From assembly GCF_002240225.1 (NCBI RefSeq), contig NZ_CP022584.1, positions 2,248,501-2,312,500 of the forward strand: 64,000 nucleotides of DNA, read 5' to 3'. Positions 34,979-44,280 of the stretch are shown here, one piece after another. Made by a program: the position numbers and the translations under genes. Position 1 is the first letter of the stretch, and the number at the start of each line of letters is the position of its first letter. The notes beneath the pieces were generated by a model. The model searched no databases and was not told the origin of the DNA. It saw nothing but the letters and a program-made list of their open reading frames with translations. Source of the DNA: Paenibacillus physcomitrellae (GTDB lineage: Bacteria > Bacillota > Bacilli > Paenibacillales > Paenibacillaceae).

Positions 34979-35302
34979 TCAGCCTCCTTTAATACTCATG
35001 TTTAAACCTACTATCCCGACAACAATGATAATGATCCATAACATTGCAGATAACGGCAGTTTCTCTTGAAACACGATAACTCCCGCCAGGGAGATCAAAA
35101 CAATTCCGATGCCCGACCATGTTGCGTATACGATGCTGATCTTCATGTATTTCAGCGCATAATTCAAAAATGTAAAACTCGCTCCATAGAAAATAAACAT
35201 CAGCATGGAAGGAATCCACCGGGCGAAGCCGTTCGACAGCTTCATGGACAATGTACCAGAGAGCTCCAGGACAATGGCCAATAGTAAGAACAACCACCCC
35301 AT
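34979..35302 (-). CDS. SMR-family small multidrug/quaternary-ammonium transporter
   Basis: A 107-residue protein with four membrane helices and the conserved membrane-embedded Glu (E13, in AIVLELSGT) followed by SMKLSNGF, as in EmrE and its relatives. SMR proteins are dimeric proton-coupled exporters of quaternary ammonium compounds or guanidinium. ATG at 35302 has AAGGTGG 7 bases upstream; a GTG at 35323 would overlap the HAD stop region without a ribosome site. A single SMR gene is present, so it would be a homodimer. It sits within the importer/phosphatase transcript. Confidence 0.9.
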   Translation of the reverse strand: MGWLFLLLAIVLELSGTLSMKLSNGFARWIPSMLMFIFYGASFTFLNYALKYMKISIVYATWSGIGIVLISLAGVIVFQEKLPLSAMLWIIIIVVGIVGLNMSIKGG

Positions 35303-35323
35303 ACCTTTTCCACCTTCCAGCAC

Positions 35324-36115
35324 TTATCTCACTTGTTCTTTCAGGAACTCCAGCTCCGAATAGGATCTGATCACCCAATCAGCCTCCTGGAATTCTCCTC
35401 TACTCATGCCCTTGGGACTACCGCTGATATCAAGGCCAACCGCTAATGCTCCTGCAGCTTTGCCCATCATCATATCTCCGTTTGTATCGCCGATCACGAC
35501 GGAGGTTTCCGGGCGAATACCCATTCTCCGGCAGGCTTCTTCCACCATATCCGGGAAGGGTTTACTTTGCTGAACCTGATCAGCTCCCATGCACACCGAG
35601 AAATAACAGCTAATACCCAGCCAATCCAGATGCTTAACTGCGGCAGCCGTTTCATCGGAGGTAACCAGCCCAACCGGCACTCCCGCTTCCCGGCAGTTCT
35701 CCAGAAACTCCAGCACGCCCGGCAGCAGCCGCACGGCTTTCTCCTGTTCAAGCGCAGTATCTGCCTCCAACCGGCACCGGGCGGCGAGCCTCTTGGCTTC
35801 TGCCCAGGACAGGCCTCTTCGAAAGCCTTCCCACGCCAGCAGCGTTAGAAGCTCCTCAAGGGTCCCCATGGAGAGGGGGCCGTTGCGGTCATAACCGCTG
35901 ACGGCCCCTTGCTCATTTTTCCGAATTCCCCATCCGGCCAACATCCCGCTCACCAGAGGTTCTAACTGCCTTGCTTCCAGCTCCCTGGAGAATCGGGCGA
36001 GCAAAAGCTCGCCCCATCGTGCCCAGGTATACACAAAATCAAGAATGGTGCCGTCCTTATCAAGCAGAACGGCCTGAATCTTATAAACCTGTCCGCCAAC
36101 CTTTACTTTAGGCAT
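35324..36115 (-). CDS. HAD-family phosphatase
   Basis: A 263-residue HAD hydrolase: nucleophile Asp D19 and acid/base D21 in LLDKDGT, motif II in LVTSDET, motif III Lys in QQSKPFPDM, and motif IV GDTNGDMMMG. A helical cap between residues 35 and 110 suggests a C1 cap and small phosphorylated substrates, as for PGMase-type enzymes. Start at the ATG at 36115 follows GGAAGGA; the longer frame to 36148 lacks a ribosome site and overlaps the binding-protein end. It is 37 bases after that gene and should be co-transcribed. Confidence 0.88.
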   Translation of the reverse strand: MPKVKVGGQVYKIQAVLLDKDGTILDFVYTWARWGELLLARFSRELEARQLEPLVSGMLAGWGIRKNEQGAVSGYDRNGPLSMGTLEELLTLLAWEGFRRGLSWAEAKRLAARCRLEADTALEQEKAVRLLPGVLEFLENCREAGVPVGLVTSDETAAAVKHLDWLGISCYFSVCMGADQVQQSKPFPDMVEEACRRMGIRPETSVVIGDTNGDMMMGKAAGALAVGLDISGSPKGMSRGEFQEADWVIRSYSELEFLKEQVR

Positions 36116-36151
36116 GGATGTTTCCTTCCGAGAGATATATGATTTCACTCT

Positions 36152-37522
36152 TTATTTGTTTAAAGCATCAAGCGCACGCTGTGCCGTCTCTTTGGCTTCC
36201 TTTAGCGCCTTCTCTGCCGGCGTATTGCCAATTTCTACTTTGTCCGCCGCAATCTTCAGGGCATCCACAATTTTTCCGCCGGTTGGATCCTGGAACGGTT
36301 CGGAACCATGCGTAGCTTGCTTAAGCGGAATCGTTGCCTGCGGATTTTGTTCACTATAGGCTACGAAATCCGGATTCTCAAGCGCAGACTGACGCACAGC
36401 AATGTATCCGGTATTCATCGACCAGAACGCCGTATTCTCCGGACTCATGAAGAACGTAAACCATTTTATCGCTGCCTGCTGCTGCTCCGGACTGGCTTTT
36501 GCCGGAATGCCTGCCAGAATGGCCTGAGCCACCGGCTTACCTGGACCTACACCTTCCCACCCCGGCTGTTCCATAGCGGCTACGACATTAAAGTCAAGAT
36601 CGCCTTGGTCACCGCTGGAACCGGTATATCCGGCAGCTTGTCCTTTCATGACGTCATCAATCGTCTTATACCAATATTCCCAGCCTTGGCCGCCTGAATG
36701 GATACGCATGATTTTGTCTTCAAAAATCCACTTGCGGAACATATCCCAGGTTTCGATCCATTCCGGAGAATCGATCAGTACCGTTTTGCCGTCATCACTG
36801 ATGATCTTACCACCTTTGCTGTATACCGCATCTATCAGGTTATCCGCGCCCCACATCGGTTCCCAGCCATAGAAGGTGGTTTTGTCTCCTTCTTTGACCG
36901 TCATTTTTGCAGCCGCTTCTCCAAGCTTCTCCCAGGTCGTCAGCTCTTCCGGTTTGATTCCGTTTTTCTCCAAAGCGTCCTTCCGGAAATACATCACCTG
37001 CGTAGTCCCGTACATCGGCAGGAAATATTGTTTCCCGTCTACCTTGCCTTGCTCAAGGAATGTCTGTACGACATCACTCGCATTAAAATCAGAATCTGCC
37101 GCGAGCAGATCATCCAGCGAGGCGTAATATCCTTTACGCGCCCAGTCGACGTTAGAGGACAAGACCGCTGCCGGAACGTTACCTGAGGCAATCGCCGCCT
37201 GAAGTTTCTGCTCCGTCTCGGAATAATCAGCCTGAACTACCGGCTTTACGATCACTTCCTGCTGGGAAGCGTTAAATTTATCGATTAAGGTCTGCATATT
37301 CTCACCCAGCTTGCCGCCAAGTCCATACCAGAATTCAATAGTAACGGGTTCCTTGGCAGGCTCGGTGGATGCCCCTCCGTTCGAACCGGTATTGGACGAG
37401 CTTGACTCTGTACCCGCTGCATCAGCTTGTCCGGCGTTGGCCCCTGAATGGGAACCGCAAGCTGCCAGGGAGAACACCGATAACAGCAGCAGCAAACTCA
37501 ACAATGATTTTTTCAACTTCAT
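36152..37522 (-). CDS. UgpB-like solute-binding lipoprotein
   Basis: A 456-residue binding lipoprotein; lipobox LAAC with lipidated Cys at residue 22, then a Ser/Gly/Ala-rich linker. The mature domain opens TIEFWYGLGGKLGENMQTLIDKFN and contains FWSMNTGYIAVR near the C terminus. Both resemble UgpB, the glycerol-3-phosphate/glycerophosphodiester binder, more than typical sugar binders. It follows the two permeases. Together with the downstream HAD phosphatase and metallophosphoesterase, this favours a phosphate ester ligand; a sugar remains possible. Confidence 0.85.
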   Translation of the reverse strand: MKLKKSLLSLLLLLSVFSLAACGSHSGANAGQADAAGTESSSSNTGSNGGASTEPAKEPVTIEFWYGLGGKLGENMQTLIDKFNASQQEVIVKPVVQADYSETEQKLQAAIASGNVPAAVLSSNVDWARKGYYASLDDLLAADSDFNASDVVQTFLEQGKVDGKQYFLPMYGTTQVMYFRKDALEKNGIKPEELTTWEKLGEAAAKMTVKEGDKTTFYGWEPMWGADNLIDAVYSKGGKIISDDGKTVLIDSPEWIETWDMFRKWIFEDKIMRIHSGGQGWEYWYKTIDDVMKGQAAGYTGSSGDQGDLDFNVVAAMEQPGWEGVGPGKPVAQAILAGIPAKASPEQQQAAIKWFTFFMSPENTAFWSMNTGYIAVRQSALENPDFVAYSEQNPQATIPLKQATHGSEPFQDPTGGKIVDALKIAADKVEIGNTPAEKALKEAKETAQRALDALNK

Positions 37523-37599
37523 CTCTTTTTTCCCTCCACTAATCTTTTTTTTTGCAAAACCGACGTAATAGCTTGGCTGGAAGCCGGGGATTAGTCCCC

Positions 37600-38442
37600 T
37601 TAACCTTTGGTAGCACCGGCAGACAGGTTAACGCTTCGCATGATGGTGTTCTGTGTAAAGGTAAACAGAATCAGCAGAGGAATAATGGTAAAGGCGCTTG
37701 CCGCCATAATGAGCGGCCACTTCAGCCCGTAAGCACCTCCCTCCACAAAAAAGCTGCGCAGGCCCGCCGATACGAGCTGCAGATTAGAGCTTTTGGTAAT
37801 GAGCATCGGCCAGAAATAATTGTTGTACTGCTCGATGAAAGTAATCAATCCAAGTACGGAGAAAGATGCCCGCGTTAGTGGAAATAAAATCGTACTCAGG
37901 ATTCGGAAATGGGAAGCTCCGTCTACCTGTCCCGCTTCAATCAATTCATGAGACACCTGCAGAAAGGCCTGACGGATCAGAAAGATCGAAAAGACACTTA
38001 CGCAGTTGGATAAAATTAACCCGGTATAGGAATCCAGCAGTCCGAGTTTGCTCAATACGATATATCCAGGCAAGTAGACCGCAGTGGCGGGAATCATATA
38101 TCCCAATAACACAATAGCCGTAAAAAAACCCTTCAGCCGGAACTTCATATGGGTCAGCGCATAAGCCATCATTCCCGAGTTCACCACCTGCAGGATGACG
38201 ATAGAAACGGCCACAAAGACGCTGTTCAGGATATAACGGTCAAAAGCGGCTGCGTGCCAGGCTTCGGCAAATTGTTCCCATCTCGGCTGGTGCGGCCATA
38301 AGGTCGGGGGGAACTGCCAGATTTCATCGTTATTTTTTAAGGCGCTGGTAGCCATCCAATAGAATGGAAATGCCATAACCACCGAAGCAATGGCCAGCAT
38401 GAAATGATTGAGAGATTTACCCAAGATTTTGTATCCCGTCAT
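37600..38442 (-). CDS. CUT1 ABC permease, MalG/UgpE type
   Basis: A 280-residue permease with six membrane segments and an EAA loop (LIEAGQVDGASHFRILSTIL). Start set at the ATG at 38442, preceded by AAAGGAG about 10 bases upstream; the longer frame to 38532 overlaps the partner permease. It pairs with the gene at 38472-39353 and serves the UgpB-like binder immediately downstream. No ATPase gene is present. Confidence 0.92.
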   Translation of the reverse strand: MTGYKILGKSLNHFMLAIASVVMAFPFYWMATSALKNNDEIWQFPPTLWPHQPRWEQFAEAWHAAAFDRYILNSVFVAVSIVILQVVNSGMMAYALTHMKFRLKGFFTAIVLLGYMIPATAVYLPGYIVLSKLGLLDSYTGLILSNCVSVFSIFLIRQAFLQVSHELIEAGQVDGASHFRILSTILFPLTRASFSVLGLITFIEQYNNYFWPMLITKSSNLQLVSAGLRSFFVEGGAYGLKWPLIMAASAFTIIPLLILFTFTQNTIMRSVNLSAGATKG

Positions 38443-38471
38443 GGTTGTTTGCTCACTCCTTTCTAACAGAC

Positions 38472-39353
38472 TTACGAATAATGCACGGTCCGGCGCCCCA
38501 CCCAGAAAGAAAGCAGCGACAGGACAATACACCCGCCAACCAAGGTGACAGCTACTGAGGAAGCTTGGCCGATTTGAAATGACTCGAAGGCAGACTGATA
38601 ATAGAGATACAGAAGCGTCCGGGTCGATCCGGCCGGTCCGCCTTGGGTGAGCACATTGATCTGATCATATGCTTGTATGGACTGGATCAGCTGCATGATC
38701 ACCAGGAAGAAGGTAATCGGCGAGATCAGCGGCAGGGTTACATGCCAGAAACGGCGTACCCGGTTTGCCCCATCAAGCCCGGCGGCTTCCAGCAGATCCT
38801 TAGGAACATTCCGGAGCGCAACCAGATAGAAGACCATGGCCCAGCCGGCCGACTTCCAAATCGTAACCAGCAAAATGCCGACCAATGCCCAGTTGGAATC
38901 TTCCAGCCAACGTACTCCGGAGAACCCCACAGCCTTCAATAAGGTATTGGCCAGTCCAACATCCGGTTCAAAAATCCATGACCAAACGATCGAAACAGCA
39001 ACCGTTGGGGTCACCCATGGCGAGAACAATAACACCCGGTAAATCGGGCCGCCTTTGATCTTTCCGTTTAGCAGAAGGGCCAGCCCGAGTCCCACGACCA
39101 CAATCGGTATGACACTGCCCAGGCAAAACAAAATGGTGACTCTGAGCGATTGATAGAATGCCGGGTCCGCGAACAGCTCCTTGAAATTCCCCAGACCTAC
39201 AAAGGTCTTGACAGGACTCATAAAATCCCATTCCATAAAACTTAGGTAGAAGACGTACCCAAGGGGGAAAAACCAGAACAACGCTAACGGAACCATAGCC
39301 GGTAAGGTAAAGAGCAGTGCTTTCAGCTCTTCTACCCATCTGAATCTTTTCAT
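38472..39353 (-). CDS. CUT1 ABC permease, MalF/UgpA type
   Basis: A 293-residue permease with six membrane segments and an EAA loop (LLEAAGLDGANRVRRFWHVTL). It is the first gene of the minus-strand importer/phosphatase transcript, facing the GbsR-type regulator across a 194-base divergent promoter region with two inverted 14-base elements. Its partner is the MalG-type permease 29 bases downstream. Confidence 0.92.
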   Translation of the reverse strand: MKRFRWVEELKALLFTLPAMVPLALFWFFPLGYVFYLSFMEWDFMSPVKTFVGLGNFKELFADPAFYQSLRVTILFCLGSVIPIVVVGLGLALLLNGKIKGGPIYRVLLFSPWVTPTVAVSIVWSWIFEPDVGLANTLLKAVGFSGVRWLEDSNWALVGILLVTIWKSAGWAMVFYLVALRNVPKDLLEAAGLDGANRVRRFWHVTLPLISPITFFLVIMQLIQSIQAYDQINVLTQGGPAGSTRTLLYLYYQSAFESFQIGQASSVAVTLVGGCIVLSLLSFWVGRRTVHYS

Positions 39354-39369
39354 CTCTTCTCCTCTTGTT

Positions 39370-39440
39370 CAGTATTTTTTGAATATTATCTTTAAACAAG
39401 CTTTTTAACGCCATATTTCTTGTTTGTTCAAAAAATATTG
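39370..39440. promoter_or_regulatory. Inverted 14-base elements in the divergent promoter region
   Basis: CAGTATTTTTTGAA at 39370-39383 on the plus strand and CAATATTTTTTGAA on the minus strand at 39427-39440 differ at one base and face each other. They lie upstream of the permease gene and of the GbsR-type regulator, so they are candidate binding sites for that regulator. A second inverted repeat TAGAGA-N9-TCTCTA (39453-39473) lies nearer the regulator. Confidence 0.4.
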
Positions 39441-39547
39441 TACGTTCATTCTTAGAGACAAGGGTTATCTCTACGTGAAAGTTAGATCAATTTTGTGTAA
39501 AATTTAGGAGTAGCAGGTGACTGCATTTTACCCAAGGCGGTGGAATT

Positions 39548-40195
39548 GTGAAGAAAGATCACTCCGGAAAAATGAAAGAGCCCTCCAGTCCTTCTGAAGA
39601 GCTCCGTTCAAAAGTCATAGACGCCATTGCCCAAACGATGGATTTGTATGGTGCCAATTATTCATATGGGCAGCTTTACGGCATTATGTTTTTTGAAGAT
39701 CGTCCTATGACGCTCGAGGAAATGCAGGAATACATGAACATGAGCAAGAGCAGCATGAGTTATGCAGTCCGCTCTCTGATGGAATCCAGAATGGTGTCCA
39801 AGCTTGACGAGAAAGAGGAACGGAAAGATTTATATGTAGCGGAGACGGACTTTTTCAAAGCGTTCCAGTCCTTTTTTACAACCAAGCTGCAGCGGGAAAT
39901 CGATGTCATGAGGCAAGTTATTTCCGAGGTCAGCCCCCAGCTGTCCGAAATCATTTTGGATATTGATACGCCGGAAGCCGAGCGGCAAGCCGGTTTAAAA
40001 GATCTGCACAAGCTGCGACACGCCGCCAACTACTATGAATGGCTGCAGCAATTTGTCGACGGCCTGCAGAACGGAACTTATTTTGATGATCTAAAACAAA
40101 GAGCTGTGGCGCTTAAACCTGATTCATCTAAAGCTGACTCCCTTTCAACCCTGACTCCAGATCCACATGAGGCTGATCCCCGGAATCTTCATTAA
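39548..40195 (+). CDS. GbsR/MarR-type transcriptional regulator
   Basis: A 215-residue winged-helix regulator of the GbsR type: helix-turn-helix around residues 50-90 (MTLEEMQEYMNMSKSSMSYAVRSLMES), followed by helices for dimerisation and a Pro/Ser-rich tail. In B. subtilis GbsR and OpcR control choline and betaine genes and GbsR binds choline. GTG start at 39548. It is divergent from the UgpB-like importer operon, which it probably controls. A choline-containing ligand such as glycerophosphocholine would fit both; this is inference. Confidence 0.82.
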   Translation: MKKDHSGKMKEPSSPSEELRSKVIDAIAQTMDLYGANYSYGQLYGIMFFEDRPMTLEEMQEYMNMSKSSMSYAVRSLMESRMVSKLDEKEERKDLYVAETDFFKAFQSFFTTKLQREIDVMRQVISEVSPQLSEIILDIDTPEAERQAGLKDLHKLRHAANYYEWLQQFVDGLQNGTYFDDLKQRAVALKPDSSKADSLSTLTPDPHEADPRNLH

Positions 40196-40232
40196 TCCTC
40201 CCCCCCCCGCCTTCAAGTCTTGCAAAAAGAAT

Positions 40233-40272
40233 AAGCCTTCAAGATCGCAAGCTGCGATTTTGAAGGCTTTGT
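40233..40272. terminator. Bidirectional terminator
   Basis: AAGCCTTCAAGATCGCA and TGCGATTTTGAAGGCTT form a long stem with a 3-base loop, near-perfect pairing and a short T run on the plus side. It lies between the GbsR-type gene (plus) and the glycosidase-like gene at 40324 (minus), and can end both transcripts. Confidence 0.8.
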
Positions 40273-40323
40273 TGTATAAGTTCTCTGTTTCAAGCACTGC
40301 TGTCCAGGTCACAGGCTCCCCAT

Positions 40324-42015
40324 CTAATCAGCTAAATAATCGCGGGCAAAGATCAAAAACACGCTGGTGGTCCAGGTATAGCCGTTATCCCTAAGCGGGT
40401 GTCCGTCCAAAGCGCTGTAGTTCTCCGCAAAGCCGGCGCGAACGCAGTTGTCGCAAAACGTCCGGGCATTTTCCCGCGCTTCCTGTTCACGGCCGTTGAT
40501 CCGCAAAATTTCGGACAGGATGTAGGCGAGCGGCGGCCAAACAGCGCCCCGCCAGTAGCCGTCCTCCACGAAATAAACGCTGTCCACGGCTTCGGAAGCA
40601 AAACCAAACGCGGTCTGGAAGCGCCCCGGCGAAAGCAGGTCCTCCAGCATGCTGCGCCGCAGTTCTTCCGGCAGCCTTTCGCCAAGCAGCAGCGGGACGA
40701 ACAGCAGCAGGCTGTTCGAGCCGGTTCGGATGTTTTCCGGCACTTTTAACGCCGTAAAACGATCTCCTTCCACCAGAACATCCAGCATGGCCGCCAGCAG
40801 GCTGTCTGCTTTCGCGTTCCATTCGTCTGCCTCGTCCGGCTTTCCGAGCTGGAGCGCCATACGTTTCAGGAAATCCATCTGCAGGATCAGCCAGGTGCAA
40901 AGATCGGGTGATTGGATCGGCACGCCGGCTGCAAACGCCGTTCCGTTATCCCAGCCGGAATCGTTCCCGTGGTGGTACAGCGGCAGGCCGTCTTCACCGG
41001 TCCGGAAATCAAGCCACCAGCGGGTCAGCCGGGACACCGAGCCATACAAGGTTTCCAGAACCTCCTGCGGGGGAACTGCAAATTCCAGCATGCGGTCCAA
41101 TATGAATCCTTGAACCGGCGGTTTTACAAAGCCGCGGATCAGCTTCCGGGCATTAAAGCAGTCCGGATAAGCCCCGTCTTCGTCCTGAACGTGCACCATC
41201 GCCAGAAACTGGTCGTAAGCGAGCTGCTCCCAGCCCTGGCACATCGCCAGCGCGTTAAACGCATAATCCCAGCTCCAGATGAAATTCATATACGATTTGG
41301 TCATAAGCATGGCAGGGGCTTTGACATACCCTTCCGGCTCCACGACCGAAGACCAGTTGATGTACAAAGCCAGCTCAGCTGCTTCCCTGTAAACCTCGGG
41401 CAGCTTCGGCATCTGCCCCAAAAATTGCGAAAATGCTTGTTCTTTCGCTGCCCGATTATCCTCGTAAGGGAGGTACGGTTTGGGCCGGTAAGTCAAATCG
41501 AACCGCTGAACTTGAAAATCGACGCGGCCGGTCTCATCCGGAACGATCCGCAGCCGGATCGCGTCATCCCCGGTCCCTCGCGGACTCCACACGGACTCAT
41601 TGACCACCCGCCCGGCCCGGACAATCACCATGAGAGATGAGGTATCCCCTGCCAGCTCCCACAGATCCTCCCGCCGGTACACGGCGCGGTTGTATCCGCC
41701 GAGCTCCGCTTTCGTGATTTGCACCCCGCAGTTGCCGGTAAAATGGACGTTGTCGGCATCCTGATAGCAGAAACGGAGCTGCCGTTCTCCGGCGTTTAGC
41801 GTGCATTCGGCCGGTGTTCCGGTCGCTTCGTAAGGAAGCTCGGAACCCGACTCATCTTCCAGGAGCAGCGGATACATGTCCTGCCGCTCGAATTCCCCAT
41901 GCAAAATGCGGAGGCAAACCTTTTGGCTGAAGGGGCTGTTTTGATCAAAAGGATAAGAAAAAGCCAAATAAGAGCCATAAGTACTGAACGACTGTTCGCG
42001 CAGATCAAACTTCAT
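40324..42015 (-). CDS. (Alpha/alpha)6-barrel glycosidase, GH63/GH37-like (MGH1-like)
   Basis: A 563-residue protein with an N-terminal beta-rich domain (about residues 1-190) and a helical-barrel catalytic domain like the GH63/GH37/mannosylglycerate-hydrolase group. Diagnostic stretches are FIWSWDYAFNAL, HHGNDSGWDNGTAF and GYWRGAVWPPLAYIL. There is no signal peptide. It likely cleaves an alpha-linked glucoside or mannoside taken in by the adjacent importer; the linkage cannot be read. It starts 5 bases after the stop of a second six-hairpin-type enzyme, so the two act in one transcript. Confidence 0.8.
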   Translation of the reverse strand: MKFDLREQSFSTYGSYLAFSYPFDQNSPFSQKVCLRILHGEFERQDMYPLLLEDESGSELPYEATGTPAECTLNAGERQLRFCYQDADNVHFTGNCGVQITKAELGGYNRAVYRREDLWELAGDTSSLMVIVRAGRVVNESVWSPRGTGDDAIRLRIVPDETGRVDFQVQRFDLTYRPKPYLPYEDNRAAKEQAFSQFLGQMPKLPEVYREAAELALYINWSSVVEPEGYVKAPAMLMTKSYMNFIWSWDYAFNALAMCQGWEQLAYDQFLAMVHVQDEDGAYPDCFNARKLIRGFVKPPVQGFILDRMLEFAVPPQEVLETLYGSVSRLTRWWLDFRTGEDGLPLYHHGNDSGWDNGTAFAAGVPIQSPDLCTWLILQMDFLKRMALQLGKPDEADEWNAKADSLLAAMLDVLVEGDRFTALKVPENIRTGSNSLLLFVPLLLGERLPEELRRSMLEDLLSPGRFQTAFGFASEAVDSVYFVEDGYWRGAVWPPLAYILSEILRINGREQEARENARTFCDNCVRAGFAENYSALDGHPLRDNGYTWTTSVFLIFARDYLAD

Positions 42016-42020
42016 CGGCT

Positions 42021-43409
42021 TCAGCCCTTCGGCTTGGCGGATACGGTATGCGTTTCTCCCTCGGCAACCTGAACGGTAACAGAGGAGAACGTTTCGCCAA
42101 GCAGCGTAGTTACGGTCTGGGCGGGAACCGCCTCGCCGTTATGGTATAAAACATCGGCTTTCCCAGGAAAAGATGCCTTCCAAAGGAGCGTTTCCCCTTG
42201 CTCAAGGGTCAGTTCCGTTGATTCCTCTTTCAGGTGACGGACTTTGGCCGTGCGACCCAGGACGGGTACCCCGCTCACTTCCGCCCATTCCAGCGAACCG
42301 TTCAGCTTCGGCAGCGTCGACAGCGTGCTGCCTCCGTCGCCGGAAATGCCCATCAGGCCGGTGACGACAGCGCCTACCGCGCAATAAGATACTTCCGGAT
42401 ACTCGCGGCGGTGCAGGTCAGGATCAACAAGCTCCTTCAGTTCGCGGAAAGCTTCACCGTTCATGCCGTAGCGGTAAAAAATATCCGGCAGATAGGTTTT
42501 TCCCTCTACGTTTTCTACAAGATTTACATTAACGTCCTGCAAAGACCGCTCCAGCTTGGCGGGGTCTGTCACAACTCCAAAATAAAGCGGCAGAAAAGTG
42601 CCTTCAGCGTTGTATTGTGTGACAAACGAACGATCCTGACGCATCGCGCCGCTGAAGCGGCCATGCTCCTCGCTCCACCAGAGACGATCGTATACCTGCT
42701 CCAGCTCACGCGCCTTGGCGGCATAGGTTTGCTGTTCCTCTTCACGGCCCCGCAGGCCGGCCATCTTGGCATAGGCCCGGTAAGCCGCGATTTGCGTGCC
42801 GATCATGTCTCCCCCCGCAAGCGGCTGGATGCCGGCTTCATTATAGGTAGCGAGGCCACGGCGGCCGTATGCCGGATTGTAATCCAGAATGCCGTCCCCG
42901 TCTTTGTCCCACGTATTCGTATATTCCGTTAAGGTCAGTCGGAAAAATTCCCGAAGAACCGGATGGTCGAGGTAATCCTGGTCGCCCGTCCAGAGATACA
43001 TCCGCCAGCAGGCATCGATGATATCGAAGTTGGCCGGCAGGTTATACCAGAAATCCTGGTCATTGTCGTAATCCTCTTTGGCAGGTTCGCCATCTTTGGT
43101 AATTTCCCAATAGGTGCACCAATCGCGCGAAGGCGAGATGTTTTCGGCGAAACGCAGCAGCATGTTTTTCGTGTGCGGCGCAAGGCCAAGCGCTGCCGCT
43201 CCGGCGCTGTGGTGCATGACGTCCCGGATGCAGAAGGCTCCGCGTCCGGGCAGGGCCGCTTCATACCAAGGCCCGACGGCGTCTTCGCCGAAATGGGCGT
43301 AAGCCAGAGCCTGGTTTTTCGCCCAAACGAAACCTTCATTCAGCTCGGCGTCCGATGATTGAAAAGCGATAACGCCGGCCTCTTTTTTCAACTTCAAAAT
43401 GTCTGTCAC
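42021..43409 (-). CDS. Six-hairpin glycosidase-like protein, substrate unknown
   Basis: A 462-residue protein of the six-hairpin glycosidase superfamily: WAKNQALAYAHFG, GAFCIRDVMHHSAGA, PANFDIIDACWRMYLWTG and ITKDGEPAKEDYDNDQDFWYN are typical helix and loop segments of (alpha/alpha)6 barrels. The last 90 residues look like a beta-rich C-terminal domain. I cannot assign a GH family. No signal peptide is seen. It lies 25 bases after the MalG-type permease gene and 5 bases before the GH63-like gene, in an importer operon beside a LacI regulator. Confidence 0.7.
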   Translation of the reverse strand: MTDILKLKKEAGVIAFQSSDAELNEGFVWAKNQALAYAHFGEDAVGPWYEAALPGRGAFCIRDVMHHSAGAAALGLAPHTKNMLLRFAENISPSRDWCTYWEITKDGEPAKEDYDNDQDFWYNLPANFDIIDACWRMYLWTGDQDYLDHPVLREFFRLTLTEYTNTWDKDGDGILDYNPAYGRRGLATYNEAGIQPLAGGDMIGTQIAAYRAYAKMAGLRGREEEQQTYAAKARELEQVYDRLWWSEEHGRFSGAMRQDRSFVTQYNAEGTFLPLYFGVVTDPAKLERSLQDVNVNLVENVEGKTYLPDIFYRYGMNGEAFRELKELVDPDLHRREYPEVSYCAVGAVVTGLMGISGDGGSTLSTLPKLNGSLEWAEVSGVPVLGRTAKVRHLKEESTELTLEQGETLLWKASFPGKADVLYHNGEAVPAQTVTTLLGETFSSVTVQVAEGETHTVSAKPKG

Positions 43410-43434
43410 TAAACTCCACTCCCTTGTCTGTAAT

Positions 43435-44280
43435 TTAGCTCTCTTTAGAACCGGAGAAGGTCAAACCTTCCATAAATGCTTTTTGTGCGGTGAAGAACAA
43501 AACGATACATGGCAATGTAATCACTACAGCTGCTGCCATCAGCAGGTTGGTGGCTGTCGAATAGGTGCCCTGGAACCCGGCCAGCCCGAGGGTCAGCGTT
43601 TTCCATTTATCGCTGTTGACATAAATCAGCGGTCCCATAAAGTTGTTCCAGGAGCCCATAAACACCATAACGCCTACAGCCATAAGCGCCGGTTTGGACA
43701 AAGGCAGAAAGATGGTGCGCCAAATCTTGAAGTAGCCGCTGCCGTCAATGATCGCCGCCTCTTCAAGCCCGACCGGAAGCCGGGAATAAAATTGCCGAAA
43801 CAGAAAAATGTAAAACGGCGAGGCGAAAAAGGTCGGAACAATAAGCGGATACAGGGAATCGAGCATCCCCAGCTTTTTGAATAGGATAAACTGCGGAATC
43901 ATCGTAACCTCGCCGGGAAGCAGCATAGTCGACAGCACCAGCACAAACAGCAGGCCGCTGCCTTTTACCTTCATGCGGGCAAACGCATAACCGACCAGCG
44001 AACAGGAGAATACCGTGCCGATAATCGGCAGTACGGTGGTGATAATAGAATTGACCAGATAACGGCCAAAAGGGAAGGAGGACAACGCTTTGGAATAGTT
44101 ATCCCAGCGCCAGTTTTGCGGCCACACATTCATGCCGGATTTCGCGATTTCCTCCAGACTGCGCAAAGACGCTGCGATCATCCAGATAAACGGATACAAA
44201 AAAGCGACGCTCCCGGCGATCAGAATGAGATAGGCCAAAATACGCTTGACGGTGGTACTACGCTTTTTGCTTGCGAACAC
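43435..44280 (-). CDS. CUT1 sugar ABC permease, MalG type
   Basis: A 281-residue permease with six membrane segments and an EAA loop (LEEAAIIDGSGYFKIWRTIFL). Start set at the GTG at 44280, because GGGGGAGG lies 7 bases upstream; the in-frame ATG at 44304 has none. It overlaps the end of the partner permease by about 20 bases, so translation is coupled. It serves the binding lipoprotein at 45329-46615 and feeds the two glycosidase-like enzymes downstream. Confidence 0.92.
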   Translation of the reverse strand: MFASKKRSTTVKRILAYLILIAGSVAFLYPFIWMIAASLRSLEEIAKSGMNVWPQNWRWDNYSKALSSFPFGRYLVNSIITTVLPIIGTVFSCSLVGYAFARMKVKGSGLLFVLVLSTMLLPGEVTMIPQFILFKKLGMLDSLYPLIVPTFFASPFYIFLFRQFYSRLPVGLEEAAIIDGSGYFKIWRTIFLPLSKPALMAVGVMVFMGSWNNFMGPLIYVNSDKWKTLTLGLAGFQGTYSTATNLLMAAAVVITLPCIVLFFTAQKAFMEGLTFSGSKES

